Assembly: GCA_028641055.1 (NCBI GenBank)
Contig: CM054057.1
Location: forward strand, 398,892,541 to 398,956,540
Direction: 5' to 3'
DNA length: 64,000 nt
Source: Alopecurus myosuroides
Lineage: Eukaryota > Streptophyta > Magnoliopsida > Poales > Poaceae
Numbering within the stretch: the stretch's first letter is position 1; each line of letters starts with the position of its first letter. A program made the translations under genes and the position numbers. The notes under the pieces are model-generated. The model had not been told where the DNA came from and did no database searches. It was given only the letters and a program-made list of their open reading frames with translations. Shown in pieces: positions 31,926-42,965 of the stretch.

Positions 31926-33061
31926 TTTCTTGTTGGGTCAATCCCTCTTAAAGTTCCCTTTTCCTCCACAAGTATGGCATGTCATGTCCCTATTTCGCGG
32001 GGTAGGTGTATGACCACTAGAACTCGAAGCTGGTGTTGTTTTTTCCTTGCACTTGAGGTGTTTGTCTCGGGTTTAGCACTTGTATTCCCACGGGTTGCAG
32101 CAATTGGAGGTGTAGGTGGTGTGAAAACAGATTTTTGAGATGAGAAACTCCTCCTTGCACTCACTTGTAGCTCCTCATTTAGCCTATTCTCATCTTCCCT
32201 TGCTTGATGCAACAATTCACTAATGTTGTTATATTCCACATGCCACACTATGCTCTTTATTTTGAATTGCAATCCTGACAAAAATCTTTGCATTGTTTGT
32301 TCTGGCTCTTCTCTAACCCGAGCCCTTTGAAGGATAAATTCCATCTCTTTGTAATAAGCATCCACAGATTTTGTACCTTGCTTCAATTTTTGTAGCTTGT
32401 CATAGAGAGTTCTAATATAATTCCTTGGAACAAATCTTTCTCTTAGCAATTGCTTCATCTCTCTCCATGTAGTAACTTCTGGTTGTTCTTGTTCTTCCCT
32501 CAAACTTGTAATGCCATCCCACCATAAGAGAGCATAGCCATCAAACCAGAAGATGCAAGCTTCACCTTCCTCTCCTCGGGATACTCATGTAATCTCCATA
32601 GTTTCTCAATTTTGAGCTCCCACATCAAGTATTCTTCCACATCCTCAGAATCACAAGCAAGACTAGGAATAGAGAATTTTGGTTTTCCCAAGCCATCATC
32701 CTCTCTATTGTTTTCCAAAGGAAATCTCCTTGCATAACCTCCACGGGCTCCATTAACATTGCCTCTCCCATCATCATTAGGATCATTAGCTTGAGGTCTT
32801 TGTAGTTGTTCCACCAATGTAGCTAAATTGGCAATCTGTTGTCAAATTTTCTTGCATAGTATCAAGAGATTCTTGTGTGGCCGCAGCTTCAATTTTTAGG
32901 TCCATGTTCCTCAACTCCTCTCTCAAAGAATCATCACTTCTATCAACCTCAGCAGTAATTGTTTTATAAAGTGTATCTCTCAAAGCTTCATATTCATTCC
33001 ATTTGACCCCCTCATCAAGTTTCTTCCTTGCCTGCACATCAACATAACTAGAAGAACTCAT
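31926..33061 (-). pseudogene. gag of element D (broken)
   Basis: The probable start is ATG 33061-33059 (MSSSSYVDVQARKKLDEGVK). Core gag sequence follows in three frames: EEYLMWELKIEKLWRLHEY (about 32600), TTWREMKQLLRERFVPRNY and VDAYYKEMEFILQRARV (32470-32330). The single zinc knuckle near 31960 reads CHTCGGKGNFKRD followed by a stop, so its histidine is replaced by Asn and its last cysteine by TGA. Frameshifts lie near 32830, 32500 and 32050. Gag would form the virus-like particle and bind RNA; this copy cannot. Confidence 0.82.
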
Positions 33062-34596
33062 GATTAATCTGTTAGTAACAAAAATAATCAATGGGTTTGT
33101 GGTGCCTCTCACAACTCACTCAAAACCAAGCAAAGATGGCTTCACTTACTATTCCAAAGTGAATAGGATTGACTTACCAACAAGGAGCCATGAATAATGT
33201 GCTAAGTGTGAGAAGTGAATAACCAGGCTATCAAGTATCACAATGCAAACAGGGTACTTGGTGGGGCTTGGTTGGGAATCCTAACAACACCAAAATAACA
33301 ACTCCAATGCACTGTCTAATGTGATGAAAAACACTAAAGGAACACACTCACATTGGGAGACAAATGTGGCTTAGCAATTATATGGAAGAGATATTGCAAG
33401 CACTAGAAAGACACTAGCAAATACTCTATGAAAACATGCACAAGATTACTCAAATGTCCACAAAAATATCCAAGATGATAGGCTTCCACTAGTGATAGTA
33501 TGTCTCGACCTCTTTTTATTTTACTCTCCTTCTATTTTTTTATACTTTTTATCTTTTCTCTATTTTTTTTGATTTTTTCAATGGCCTTTGAATCAGCTAG
33601 GAGCAACAATTAATTGAAAACAGAAAAGTGGACAGAATATTGACCAAATTGAGCAGCCTGTAGAGCAATAAAACAGCTAGTCTTTGTGTTTTGGGTACCT
33701 AATATTTGCTATAGAATGGGTGTAGCTAGGGCTTATCAAAGACCAGAACAGAAACCTAGAGATAAAGAGGAGAAAAACAAAAGAAAAACTACTAAAAACG
33801 GATGAAAAATGAGCTCACGACAGAGATTTAGCTCACGGCAGAGAAACAACACGTTTTCGTGTTGTACGGCAGCGAAACGGTGCAAAAGCTGTGCCCGGCA
33901 GCGAACTTACGGCATCGCGCGCGTGGTGTTGCGGGGTGTGTTGTGGTGTGTTGCGGGTGGGCGCGTGGCGATGATTTATGGGCGTGGGTAAGGGGAATCC
34001 GAGCGTAGCAAGGGCGCGCGGTGGCGGTAGCGAATCTGCGCGGTTTTTGTGCAGCGACAGAGATCGGACTCCGATCATAGGTAGGAGCGATGTGGGTGCG
34101 CGCGTTACAAAATGCGTCCGTGGTAAGCTGCACAACGGCCACAGTGACAAAACCGAGCAGGGCAAGGAAGCAGTCGTGCAGCAGAGAAACGAGCAAAAGG
34201 CGTGCCACGGCAGGAATCCAAGAGCAACTAGGAGTTCGAATAGGGTTTGGCTCGGATTGAAAACAGCAGCAACACAACCTTGTGAACTCGAGGAACCAGA
34301 TCAACTTGTAAACAAGCTGTAGGTCTAAAAATTCCCGAGACCAACAAGATCAAAGCACAATTATTTTTGGTGGGGATTTTTGGTATAGAACAAAAAGGAA
34401 ACTAGATGAACCCTAATAGATGAAAACTAAAAACAGAAAAACAGGAACACAAATCAACAAGAAACAACAATTAGAGTAGCAATTTGGTGTTGATCTACGC
34501 TCTGGCACAAACTAATATAATATTTTTGGCTTTTTCTGGATAGGAATAAAAACAACTAAAACTAGGGATAAATTTGCTCACCGAGGCAACGTGAGA
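33062..34596 (-). other. 5' leader of element D
   Basis: About 1.5 kb between the primer site and gag. The part nearest the LTR (33800-34330) is GC-rich with overlapping frames on both strands (for example 33828-34304 minus), which I regard as compositional. The remainder is AT-rich. No motifs were recognised. Confidence 0.65.
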
Positions 34597-34608
34597 ATCT
34601 GATACCAA
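34597..34608 (-). promoter_or_regulatory. Primer-binding site of element D
   Basis: TTGGTATCAGAT on the minus strand, two bases inside the LTR boundary at 34611. Met-tRNA type. Confidence 0.85.
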
Positions 34609-34610
34609 GA

Positions 34611-34829
34611 TGATATGGGGTGGCCCAATCTTCTCAATGATCTTGTCTCTCTTTTTGTGGATTTTCTGGATTTTGTGTTAACTAGTGCTACACTGAGACC
34701 TCTCACTTGGATGACCCTTGTTGCCAATGCAACAATAATCAAGCCCTTTCGATATTCTCAACTGCACACTCTTGCACAAGTAATCAAAGAACACAAGTGG
34801 TCCTGTATCCCCCTATTCCCAATGGAATA
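34611..34829 (-). repeat. 5' LTR of element D, first part
   Basis: Matches 27283-27503 of the 3' LTR. It is interrupted after GAATA by element C; the remainder resumes at 47027. Confidence 0.92.
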
Positions 34830-35126
34830 TGTAGCGCCCTACCTTTTAATAAAGATAGAACACCTGTGTAACCTGCTATTCCCGGGATCTCTGATAGCAT
34901 ACACATGACAAAATGAAATATTCATTGCAATAGCATCATTCTACATCGTTGATCCAGTGGATAAGAAATAAAATAGCCTTACAATTGGCATAGTCATCAT
35001 GTACTATCCCAATAACAAGGTTTCAAAGTAGACACAGCTGAAATAAATCATCAATGATCCTTGTTCATCTTCATGCGCCACAGGCAGAACATGTTGGCGA
35101 TAGACTCGAGATCCTAAACGAAATCC

Positions 35127-37694
35127 TCACTCGTCTTCAGATTCATCTGCACGTTGGAATATGCAGCCCCCACGGGGGAGGAAGTCAGTACAAACAATGT
35201 ACTGGCAAGTGACACATATATGGTGGCAGTTTTAAGGAATAAACTAGCTACATGATATTTGGCTGGTGGAGTCTGGGTTGTTTGCATAAAGCCAATTTTG
35301 TCCTATATTGGATAAATCATTGAAAATCTTTAGAAATCAACATGGGTAGACACACCATGTAGTTTGATAAAGGCATCATGGGTAGACACACCATGAAGTT
35401 TGATAAAGTCATCATTGGTAGACACACCATGAAGTTCGATAAAGTCATCATGGGTAGACACACCATGAGTTTGAAAAGTCATCATGGGTAGACACACCAT
35501 GAGTTTGAAAAGGTAGCACAGAGGGGTAGACACACCATGTGCTCTAGGAAAAGGTTTATACCATGTTTTAATTCATTCAGAAAAGATGAGGAGATCCTTC
35601 AGCACCAACTATGTCTAGTTTGCTCAACTGGCCCATAACCGAGGACACGGTTAAGATCTTAGTTTTTAAACTCTGCAGAGGTTATGCACTTTCACCTTGA
35701 GACTCATTTTCCCCGAGAGAAAAATGAGACAAGATCTTTGGTAAGAGGGATTCAACCATACCAGTATTGACTCGTTGCTCCTAAAATTATACCATCCAAT
35801 GTCAATACAACAGGAGGAACCCCCACAACTTACTTAATCTTGGCAGAGCCCATATTACCTCAAGGCTGCACTGGAAGCTAACTATACATGGAAGACCTAC
35901 AGATCTCTTTAATCCTGGGTGGCAATCCACAAGTGTACCCTCAGGTGACAACCACCACATCCATGGCCCTGGGAGTGACCCAGGTGACAACCACCATAGA
36001 CATGGCCCTGAGTAGCCACTCAACATAATCCAAGCAATTACCAATCCACCCAGGTGTTTCATTGGGTTGTTAAATTTCAATTTTCAAAGTATCACAACCC
36101 AATAAATAGCAGCAACATTTGTGATATTTTTCTAGTATAGCTAAACTAAGACCTAGCAGGGGTTTCAGGTTGGCTACACACTACTAGGTGTTCTGAGCAT
36201 AGCATATACTTGGAAAATAATAATATCACCTATCATGCACACTACTGAAAGCTCTAATGCAATAAAAAGTGGGACATGAGCATCACTTGCCTTGTGGAAG
36301 TTGGTATAGACACACTCTCTTCACAATTTGAAGGTTTCTCTCCGTACAATCTAAACAATACAAATAAATAATAATAAACAAGCAATTCATCCACAAGCAA
36401 ACAAATACAACAAAATAAACCATACTGAAGCATAACAAGTTATTCAACTTGATTGGTGTTAACATGGACAAGGTCTTGACACATAATTCAATATGCAAAA
36501 AGAATTATGATGAGATGGTTATTGTTTGGTCTTGTATGGGCAATTTCAAGTTTATCACAATAATTCAATTTATGAAAGGAATTATAGTGGTTTGAGTTAG
36601 GCTTATCACATAATTCAATTTACAAAAAGAATTACGGTAAAAGGGTTTAGGTATAGATACTAGGGTAGGGTTTCTGGTCCAAAGGTTACTTTCAATATGG
36701 TTAACATAAAGTTGGTCTTGGTTTGATCAATGATCATTCCACAATTTTCCTAAAGGAGGGGTTTCACCAAACCACAGTTAAGGTATAATGATTGACTACT
36801 ATGGGTGGTTTATATGGAAAAGATTACATGGAATGGGTTCTCTGGTCACAATTAGTTTGGGTACTGGTTTCTCTGGTCTGAGGTCACTAAATGGAAAATT
36901 TTCCAGAAGGCAACTAATTAAAATTATTTATAGAATTAAAACTAGGTGCAAAATACTCAAATGCTTATTTAAATTCTAAACTCCATTTTAACTGGTTTAA
37001 TTATTATGTTGGGATAGAGGGTATGAAAGTAAAGATCCCAAGGATTCCAAAAATATTTTATTTGCAATTTTTGGATTTGTAGAATTTAAAATATGCCAAA
37101 ATTTACCAAACAAGCATATTTGAATTTGAACAAATTATAAATGGTAAAATTTGAATTTGGACAGGGCCAAAAATTTCTACATGTTCAGGGGATTTCAAAA
37201 AGTCCAAGTTTGCTAAATTTGGGCTTATGGATCCAAAGTTATGATGGTTGCAAGTTCTGGGGGCTTTTCTGCAAATTTATTTCTCTATTTTTGTTCGGGA
37301 ATAAAACCACAAACGAGCTGGGGTTCATATTGACTATCTGGCGCGTGGTGCGACGGTTAGGAACTGGGCTTGGGCCAAGTTAGGCATTGCGTGGGCGGTG
37401 GGTAGCTATACGATACACATGCGACGTGGCGCAACCCCATTTGCCGGTACCGGTTCAGTTAAGGTTTCTAATCTCTACCGTGTAAAGGAAATCGGACGAT
37501 GGGAAAAGAGGGGGCTCACCTGGCGCTCGGGTTCGCCGGAGAATGGACGGCCGGCGGCCGGCGGTGCAGTTATTCACTGTCCACGATGCTCCGGTGGTCG
37601 CCGGGGTGAAAGGAGGGCACGAGGAAGCGCAGGACGGCACGATGGTCTTGATGGGGCTAACGGCATGCTCATCGGTGCTCTCTGTCAATGGCAC
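35127..37694 (-). CDS. Possible spliced 84-codon micro-gene inside the element C LTR (left copy)
   Basis: Exon 1 runs from ATG 37694 to 37520 (58 codons plus one base, starting MPLTESTDEHAVSP) and ends CGCCAG/GTGAGC, a strong donor. Exon 2 (36350-36291, 60 nt) follows TTGTTTAG, reads CTERNLQIVKRVCLYQLPQ and ends AAG/GCAAGT, a GC-type donor. Exon 3 starts at 35146 after CGTGCAG and ends at TGA 35129-35127, giving an acidic ending ESEDE. Both joins are in phase 1, so the frame is open throughout. It lies about 260 bases downstream of a TATA-like site in the LTR. No known protein is recognised. It could be a functional leader peptide, a captured gene fragment, or coincidence in a spliced non-coding leader. 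Confidence 0.4.
35340..35545. repeat. 36-bp tandem array, six copies, in element C 3' LTR
   Basis: GTAGACACACCATG recurs at 35346, 35382, 35418, 35454, 35488 and 35526. The typical unit continues AAGTTTGATAAAGTCATCAT. Because 36 is a multiple of three, the minus strand stays open and reads a repeated GVSTHDDFIKLH. The array lies in the second intron of the proposed LTR micro-gene. The other LTR has it at 43479-43680. The repeated peptide is most likely a by-product. Confidence 0.85.
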
Positions 37695-38883
37695 CGTGTA
37701 GTCCCGAGGTGGCGGCGGCGGTTTTCGTCGGGGAGGCCTTCCGGCTACGAAAGAGAAAGGAAAAGATGCATCATACGATGCGCAAGTGAGAGGAAAGAAG
37801 ATAAAGGAAAAAAAATCTGGGCCGAGGACCTCTTGTACCGGCCGGAAACAGAAGATAACGGCGGCGGTAACGACGAACTCCGGCGAGCTAATTTGTCACG
37901 ATGAGGGCATGGTTTCGAGGGGGAACAAAGGGGAAACGAAGAGGGGAGTTCGGGGCTCTTATAGAGGGGGTCTAGAGGCGAGGGACCGTGCGGAGGGAGG
38001 AGATCGTGTGCGGTTTTTGTGCAGATCGTGGGGCGGTTGGAGGTTGAAGACGTGGCGACGTCAGCATTATGTCAGCACATTTTTTTCTTTTTTGTCATGT
38101 TTCCTCATTTCTTTTATAATTTCTGTTCTAGAAACCCTATTGACCTAATTTAAATTTGTAAAATCTTGTAATGAAAATATCTATCAATTTATAAACCTCA
38201 TTTTGTTGTTTCCAACACAATTAAATTTTTATATATTGAAAATACAATTAATCCACTAATAGTACTTAAAACCATTTTTAAATAGAAAAATAGCAATAAT
38301 AAGAAATGGGTTTTATAAAACTACAGAAACATTCTAATAGTCAAATACTATTTTTGAAACCCATTTCAACTCCTTTTCTTATTTTTATAATTTTAGAAAA
38401 CGAGGGAATTACAGATTGCAACTTATTGTCATTTTCCACATAGAGAATAATTAATTGAAAATATTCTCAATTATAAATTAGAAACAAAAGACCTTTGGGA
38501 ATATGTTTCCCTAAGTCCTTTTCACAAAACAATTTGGTGGAAAACATTTTGCTACTTAAATCTATACATAGTAGTTGAAAAGTGGTATGGTTAACTTTGG
38601 GCTTTGAAAATATTTTCAAAATAATAGTCACATAGAAAACAATGGCTTAAATAAGGTTTGCTATAAAGAAGCAACCATTTTGAAATAAGAAAACTTATTT
38701 AAAAAGGTTTAGGCTTTATTGAAAACAGAGGCACTTGGATTTTATTTCCAATAACATTGAAATATGTATTGTTTTCTTTTGTTTGTTGCATCTCATTTGG
38801 TTTCTGGTGACTTGTTTAACATGAAAACAAAAAGTTTCAAATTTTTGTGATCTTTGCACTTTCCAAAAATCAGGGATGTTACA

Positions 38884-39403
38884 GACTACCACCCTTAAAA
38901 GAATTCTCGTCCCGAGATTTGGGAAGGCTAGAAAGAAAGATAGGTGTGGGTAATTGGGTTTACACAAGTTGGGTGGGCTACCACCCTTAAAAGAAACTTT
39001 TGTAGGTAGTCTAAACTCTTGTCTAACTGGTTACTGGGTTTTCTATATCCTCAGCTGGAGTCATACTTCATCATCCATATTATTCTTGTATATCGTGTAT
39101 CCACTGCAGGTAGGTACTTTAGATCTTGTACACTAGCTTACCACTCTTTAGAGTTCCCTCTGTTCTTTTTCACTTTCAGTAAGGTGTGTCTATTCTCATG
39201 GCTTGAAGGGTGGTTCTACTCAAGATGGTTTGAGTAGAACTTTCCTTCGTGGTATAGTTGAAGACCAACTGATTTCTGTTGAACTACCTTTAACACTAAG
39301 GGGTCACTCTTTGGGTTAATCAGAAGTCCTTGGTTAGTCCAACCTTCTCTTCAGCTTCTTGGATGATGTCAGGACTAAAGAAAGGTCTTTCTCCTAGACC
39401 ACT
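38884..39403 (-). pseudogene. pol C-terminal remnant and polypurine side of element C
   Basis: Next to the LTR, the minus strand carries a hairpin (TCTCG/CGAGA at 38917-38905) and a TTTTAAGGGTGGTAGTC tract; a second copy of the tract core lies at 38994-38978. Near 39403-39310 the minus strand reads LGERPFFSPDIIQEAEEKVG, the segment after the integrase core in Ty3/gypsy elements. This continues the fragment at 41075-41700 once the inserted LTR is removed. No complete domain survives. Confidence 0.7.
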
Positions 39404-41069
39404 TGATACATGTAAAATGCATAGATGAATTTTGCATATTTTCACATGGTTTTCTATTACATATTGCATCATATAAGGGTATAATTCAATGTTTTATAGT
39501 ATTTTGGGGTTAAATTACAAAGTCCCCCAACTTTTATGGAATTAACCCTGCCTGTCAGAAACCCCGTTTTCTATATTTTTGACGTTTCAGGGGGCAAACT
39601 TCCGCGAAATCACCTGAAAATCTGCGGGGGTCATTTTCTTGGAAGGAGAAGACTTGCGGGCGAAGGATCCACGAGAATTGGGCAAGGAGGCCCAACAGAG
39701 GACCCTCCACGCAGGCCAGATTCCTTGGCCGCGTGAGAGGCCCCCTTTTGGCCCTTGTGGCCCCAATTCCTTCCATCTTCGACTTACCGACTCCGTCTTG
39801 ACCTAAAACCGACTATAAAAAGGGTCCCCCGTACCCTTACAGAGAGGAGCGCCGCCGAAACACCGAAACACCGAAACAGAGACCTGGAGTTCCAGATTGG
39901 AGGGGGAAAACTCCGGTGGGGCGCCGCCGGTGTGATCTCCTACCCCTCCAACGTCATCTCCATCGACATCTCCATGAAGAGGGAGTAGTCCACCCCAGGG
40001 CTATGGGTTTGTGGAAGTAGCACTTGTATCTCTCTCTCTATGTGCTTCACTAATTAGATCTGTATGAGCTGCCTCACATGATTACCGGCACCGTTTTAAT
40101 TCCTATGTGGTGGATCTTTTCTATTAGTTATTGAATCTGAGATTGCAATTGTTTCTCCTGAGTTATTTGGGTAGATGTATCTTATGTACCCCGTTCTTAT
40201 TTGCTAGCTTTGATCAATCTAGTTCTTGAGAGCGTGTGTGGGGTGATGGGTGCATTAGTTGGAGTAACGGGGGTGGCTAGTGCTGTGAAAGTGACAGAAG
40301 TTCAGCGATCTACTTAGGTTTTGTTAAACCTTTCTTAGTTACCTCACTAGGGATAAAAAGGAGTACCTTGTTACCAGGGATTTGAAGTGACACTAATCAA
40401 TCTCCATGACTAGATCTAGCAAGTTCTTACTTCAACTTCATGTCACATTGCTTAAAGCTATACTCTGGTTTTTCCTTAATTATCGAGGTATTATGATTTA
40501 TTTCGCATCTTGGTGGAGTATAAGAGGGATCAATATGACCGTAGAGATCTCTATGCTAGGACGTGATGCCCATATGAAAGTACTCAATGTTAAACATGTT
40601 ATTGTAATCTCACATGTAATTCTTTATGTCCACCGTCTACCACTTTATTTGAGAGAATGCAAGTGTGAAACCATGAACCCCGGTCCTATTTTAAATATAA
40701 GAAAACACTCTAGTTACTTTGCTGCAATTTACTTTACTTGCACTTTACTTTACTTGCATCTCCAATTCGAATTTACATTATCTCCATCACCACTTGCATC
40801 ACAAAAATACAAAAACAATCCATTGCATATTTATTTTCTCATTTGCATTTAGTAGTAGATTTAATTAATTCACATTTACTTTCAGTTTTGCATTGCAATT
40901 TAGAAGTCTCACACCTTGTGCTTGACAACCACTTGGTGAGGTTGAGGGCACAAAATTCTCTACTTGTTTGCAGGATCCTGGAGGAAGCTTGGAAGACAAC
41001 TGCTGAAATACTGGCTCCCCAAGAGTTCGATATAAACCCTCGAGTCACCCTCGTGGGGAAGAAGGCTTG
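39404..41069 (+). mobile_element. Solo-LTR-like insertion in the integrase remnant of element C
   Basis: A 1.67-kb segment begins TGATACATGTAAAATGC and is flanked by CCACT at 39399-39403 and 41070-41074. Integrase-derived sequence continues on either side, proving it is an insertion. Inside are a TATA box, CTATAAAAAGGG (39813-39824), followed about 30 bases on by GAGAGGAGCGCCGCC, a plausible transcript start. No primer site or coding region is present, so it looks like a solo LTR of another gypsy family, left by LTR-LTR recombination. The right end reads GGCTTG and lacks the usual CA, so a few terminal bases may be mutated or the boundary shifted. Frames such as 40406-40852 inside it are not recognisable. 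Confidence 0.75.
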
Positions 41070-41745
41070 CCACTAGCTACACACTCTGCACTTGGAGTCT
41101 CAACCTAGCCATCACCACTCCACAACAAAGGTGTGGTGCATTTCTTCCCATACATAGCTTCAATTGGTGTCATCTCAATTCTAGCTTGATAACTATTATT
41201 GTAGGAATAATGGTGCTTATGGTAAGTTGTCATCCCAACTAGATCAATAGTCTAAGGTACATGCTCTCAACATATCCTCTAAAGCCTGATACACTCTCTC
41301 AGTTTGACCAACTGTTTGAGGATGAAACACTGTGTTGAACTCCAGTCTGGTCTCTAAGGACTCATGTAGTTTTCTTCCAAAAGTGTGGAGTAAACTGGGT
41401 ACCCCTATCAGACACAATACTCTTTGGAACACCATGAAGTCAGACAATCTTCTTCACGTAAATATTAGCCAACTTAACCCTGGTGTAAGTGGTCCAAACT
41501 GGTACATAGTGTGTTGTCTTTGTCAGACGATCAACCACTACCCAATTGGAATTATCCTCTTATTTGGTTCGAGGAAATCCAGTGATAAGTCCATACCAAA
41601 TTTTTTCTCATTTCCTTGGCGATCTTTCATCATGTTGTTTTATCTCTTGAATGCAAACACCATGCTATTTCTGACGAAACTCTCATGGTAGGCAATATCT
41701 TCCATTGCATGATTCCTTCAAGATTGGCTTTGTCCTCTCCGTAGT
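41070..41745 (-). pseudogene. Integrase core remnant of element C
   Basis: The minus-strand text LHESLETRLEFNTVFHPQTV followed by GQTERVYQALEDMLRACTLD (41360-41244) is the second half of a Ty3/gypsy integrase core; the glutamate of the DDE triad is in QTER. Downstream toward 41075 comes IEMTPIEAMYGKKCTTPLLW with interrupting stops, and upstream toward 41690 a decayed DRLTK-type region. Stops and shifts are frequent. The type (HPQTDGQTER, MTPFEALYGRKC consensus) is that of Tekay/Del elements. Confidence 0.8.
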
Positions 41746-42965
41746 TTAATACGTTTCGGCAACACTTGCCTAACATAATGGATATTATTACAACTAACCC
41801 TTCTATGGTTTTGGTTTAATATCATCGTCACTCGACTAAGGCTCAAGGAAAACATAGTTCCTTCAACCCAACATAGTAAGAGTGAATAACATGAGTAGTA
41901 GGAATGGTGATCAGTCCATCCTGCACCCATATCATTTTCCACATGTAGATTGATGAACTACGTGATCTAACACTTGGTCATCCTCACTTGTCTAACAGAT
42001 GGTTTACCACCTGTAAGACAAACCTGAGCTAAACTATGTTTCTCCAACTAGTGGGGTTGCGTAAAATCTTTGCATCTCCAATTGAATAGTCGCATCTTCT
42101 TCATATGTCCATTCCCATAGTGTTGGTAGCTTTCTATTATCTCTTAGTCTATGTGACTCTGACTCCACATGTCTATTATCCCTTGTTGATGGACTTGCAG
42201 CTCCTTATGACAGAGTTGGCTTGACCATTGATGTGATTGTTCCTCCACACAGAAGAACAGAATCCCGAGATCTTTGGTATTCCTCAATTGGATGGTTGTC
42301 TCAAAAGGTTCTCTTGGGCGTCAAGTCAGTTGTTGCACACCAATTTAGAAACTCACTATGGTTGGTAAAGGGGAATGGTGGTGGGTTTGGTTTGGTTTAG
42401 CACAAATGAGTAGAGATTTAGAAAGAGACTAAAGAAGGTTCCTACCCAAACACAACAGAGCAAGGAAAACCATCTTACAAACAACATCTAACAAGCATAT
42501 AGAAACATTCACCACTCCAATCATTAAGGTTTACCAAATAATCTAGTATTGTCATATCACACACAGTTGTATGATCAATACACTAACACGTTAACATTGT
42601 TCTAACAAGGTAACTAGATTGGTGGTCTCATCTATATCTTCTTGGGTTTATTCAAATCCTCCTCTCAATGTGTTGAGATGTTGATCTTCATGTTGAAACC
42701 AAAGGTCATGTGAAACCTATTCCGTGCACTCCATGATTTTCACCAACCATGTCTTGATGGAAAACCAGAGGTAGGTCATCTATAACAAGAGAAGAATAAT
42801 TTGAAGGTGAATAATAGATGAGAGGATATGAGAAAGGTTAAAATGTGATGTTCTGTTTCTATAGGTTGGAATAAAGTAGATTTTCAATCCTATGGTATTT
42901 TTCCTAGTTCTAATCCAAACTTAGGGTCTCGATCCTACAGGCAACACTATGCTCTGATACCATTT
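41746..42965 (-). other. Remaining internal region of element C, with primer-binding site
   Basis: About 1.2 kb with no credible protein. It is homologous in parts to the internal region of B (for example 42170-42420 against 17560-17770). The primer site TGGTATCAGAGC lies at 42963-42951, directly inside the 5' LTR. It is followed on the minus strand by TAGTGTTGCCTGTAGGATCG, which matches the same place in B. Confidence 0.8.

Larger units (their letters stand above)
34830..38883 (-). repeat. 3' LTR of element C (4,054 bp)
   Basis: On the minus strand it starts TGTAACATCCCTGATTTTTG. It has a TATA-like CTCTATAAGAGCC (37967-37955) ahead of a GC-rich leader, exon-like blocks at 37694-37520, 36350-36291 and 35146-35127, a 36-bp tandem array at 35340-35540, and ends GGTAGGGCGCTACA. 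The rest is AT-rich and non-coding. The right-hand copy differs at scattered positions only. Confidence 0.92.

Noticed and set aside
33828..34304. 158-codon minus-strand and 114-codon plus-strand frames in the D leader
   Set aside because: They overlap each other in a GC-rich non-coding leader, show no motif, and lie between the primer site and the gag start.
35340..35545. Regular 36-bp repeats reminiscent of a CRISPR array
   Set aside because: The whole unit repeats with no unique spacers, no cas genes exist, and it is inside a plant retrotransposon LTR.
40406..40852. 148-codon plus-strand frame in the solo LTR
   Set aside because: There is no domain, the region is AT-rich LTR sequence, and the translation has no recognisable segment.
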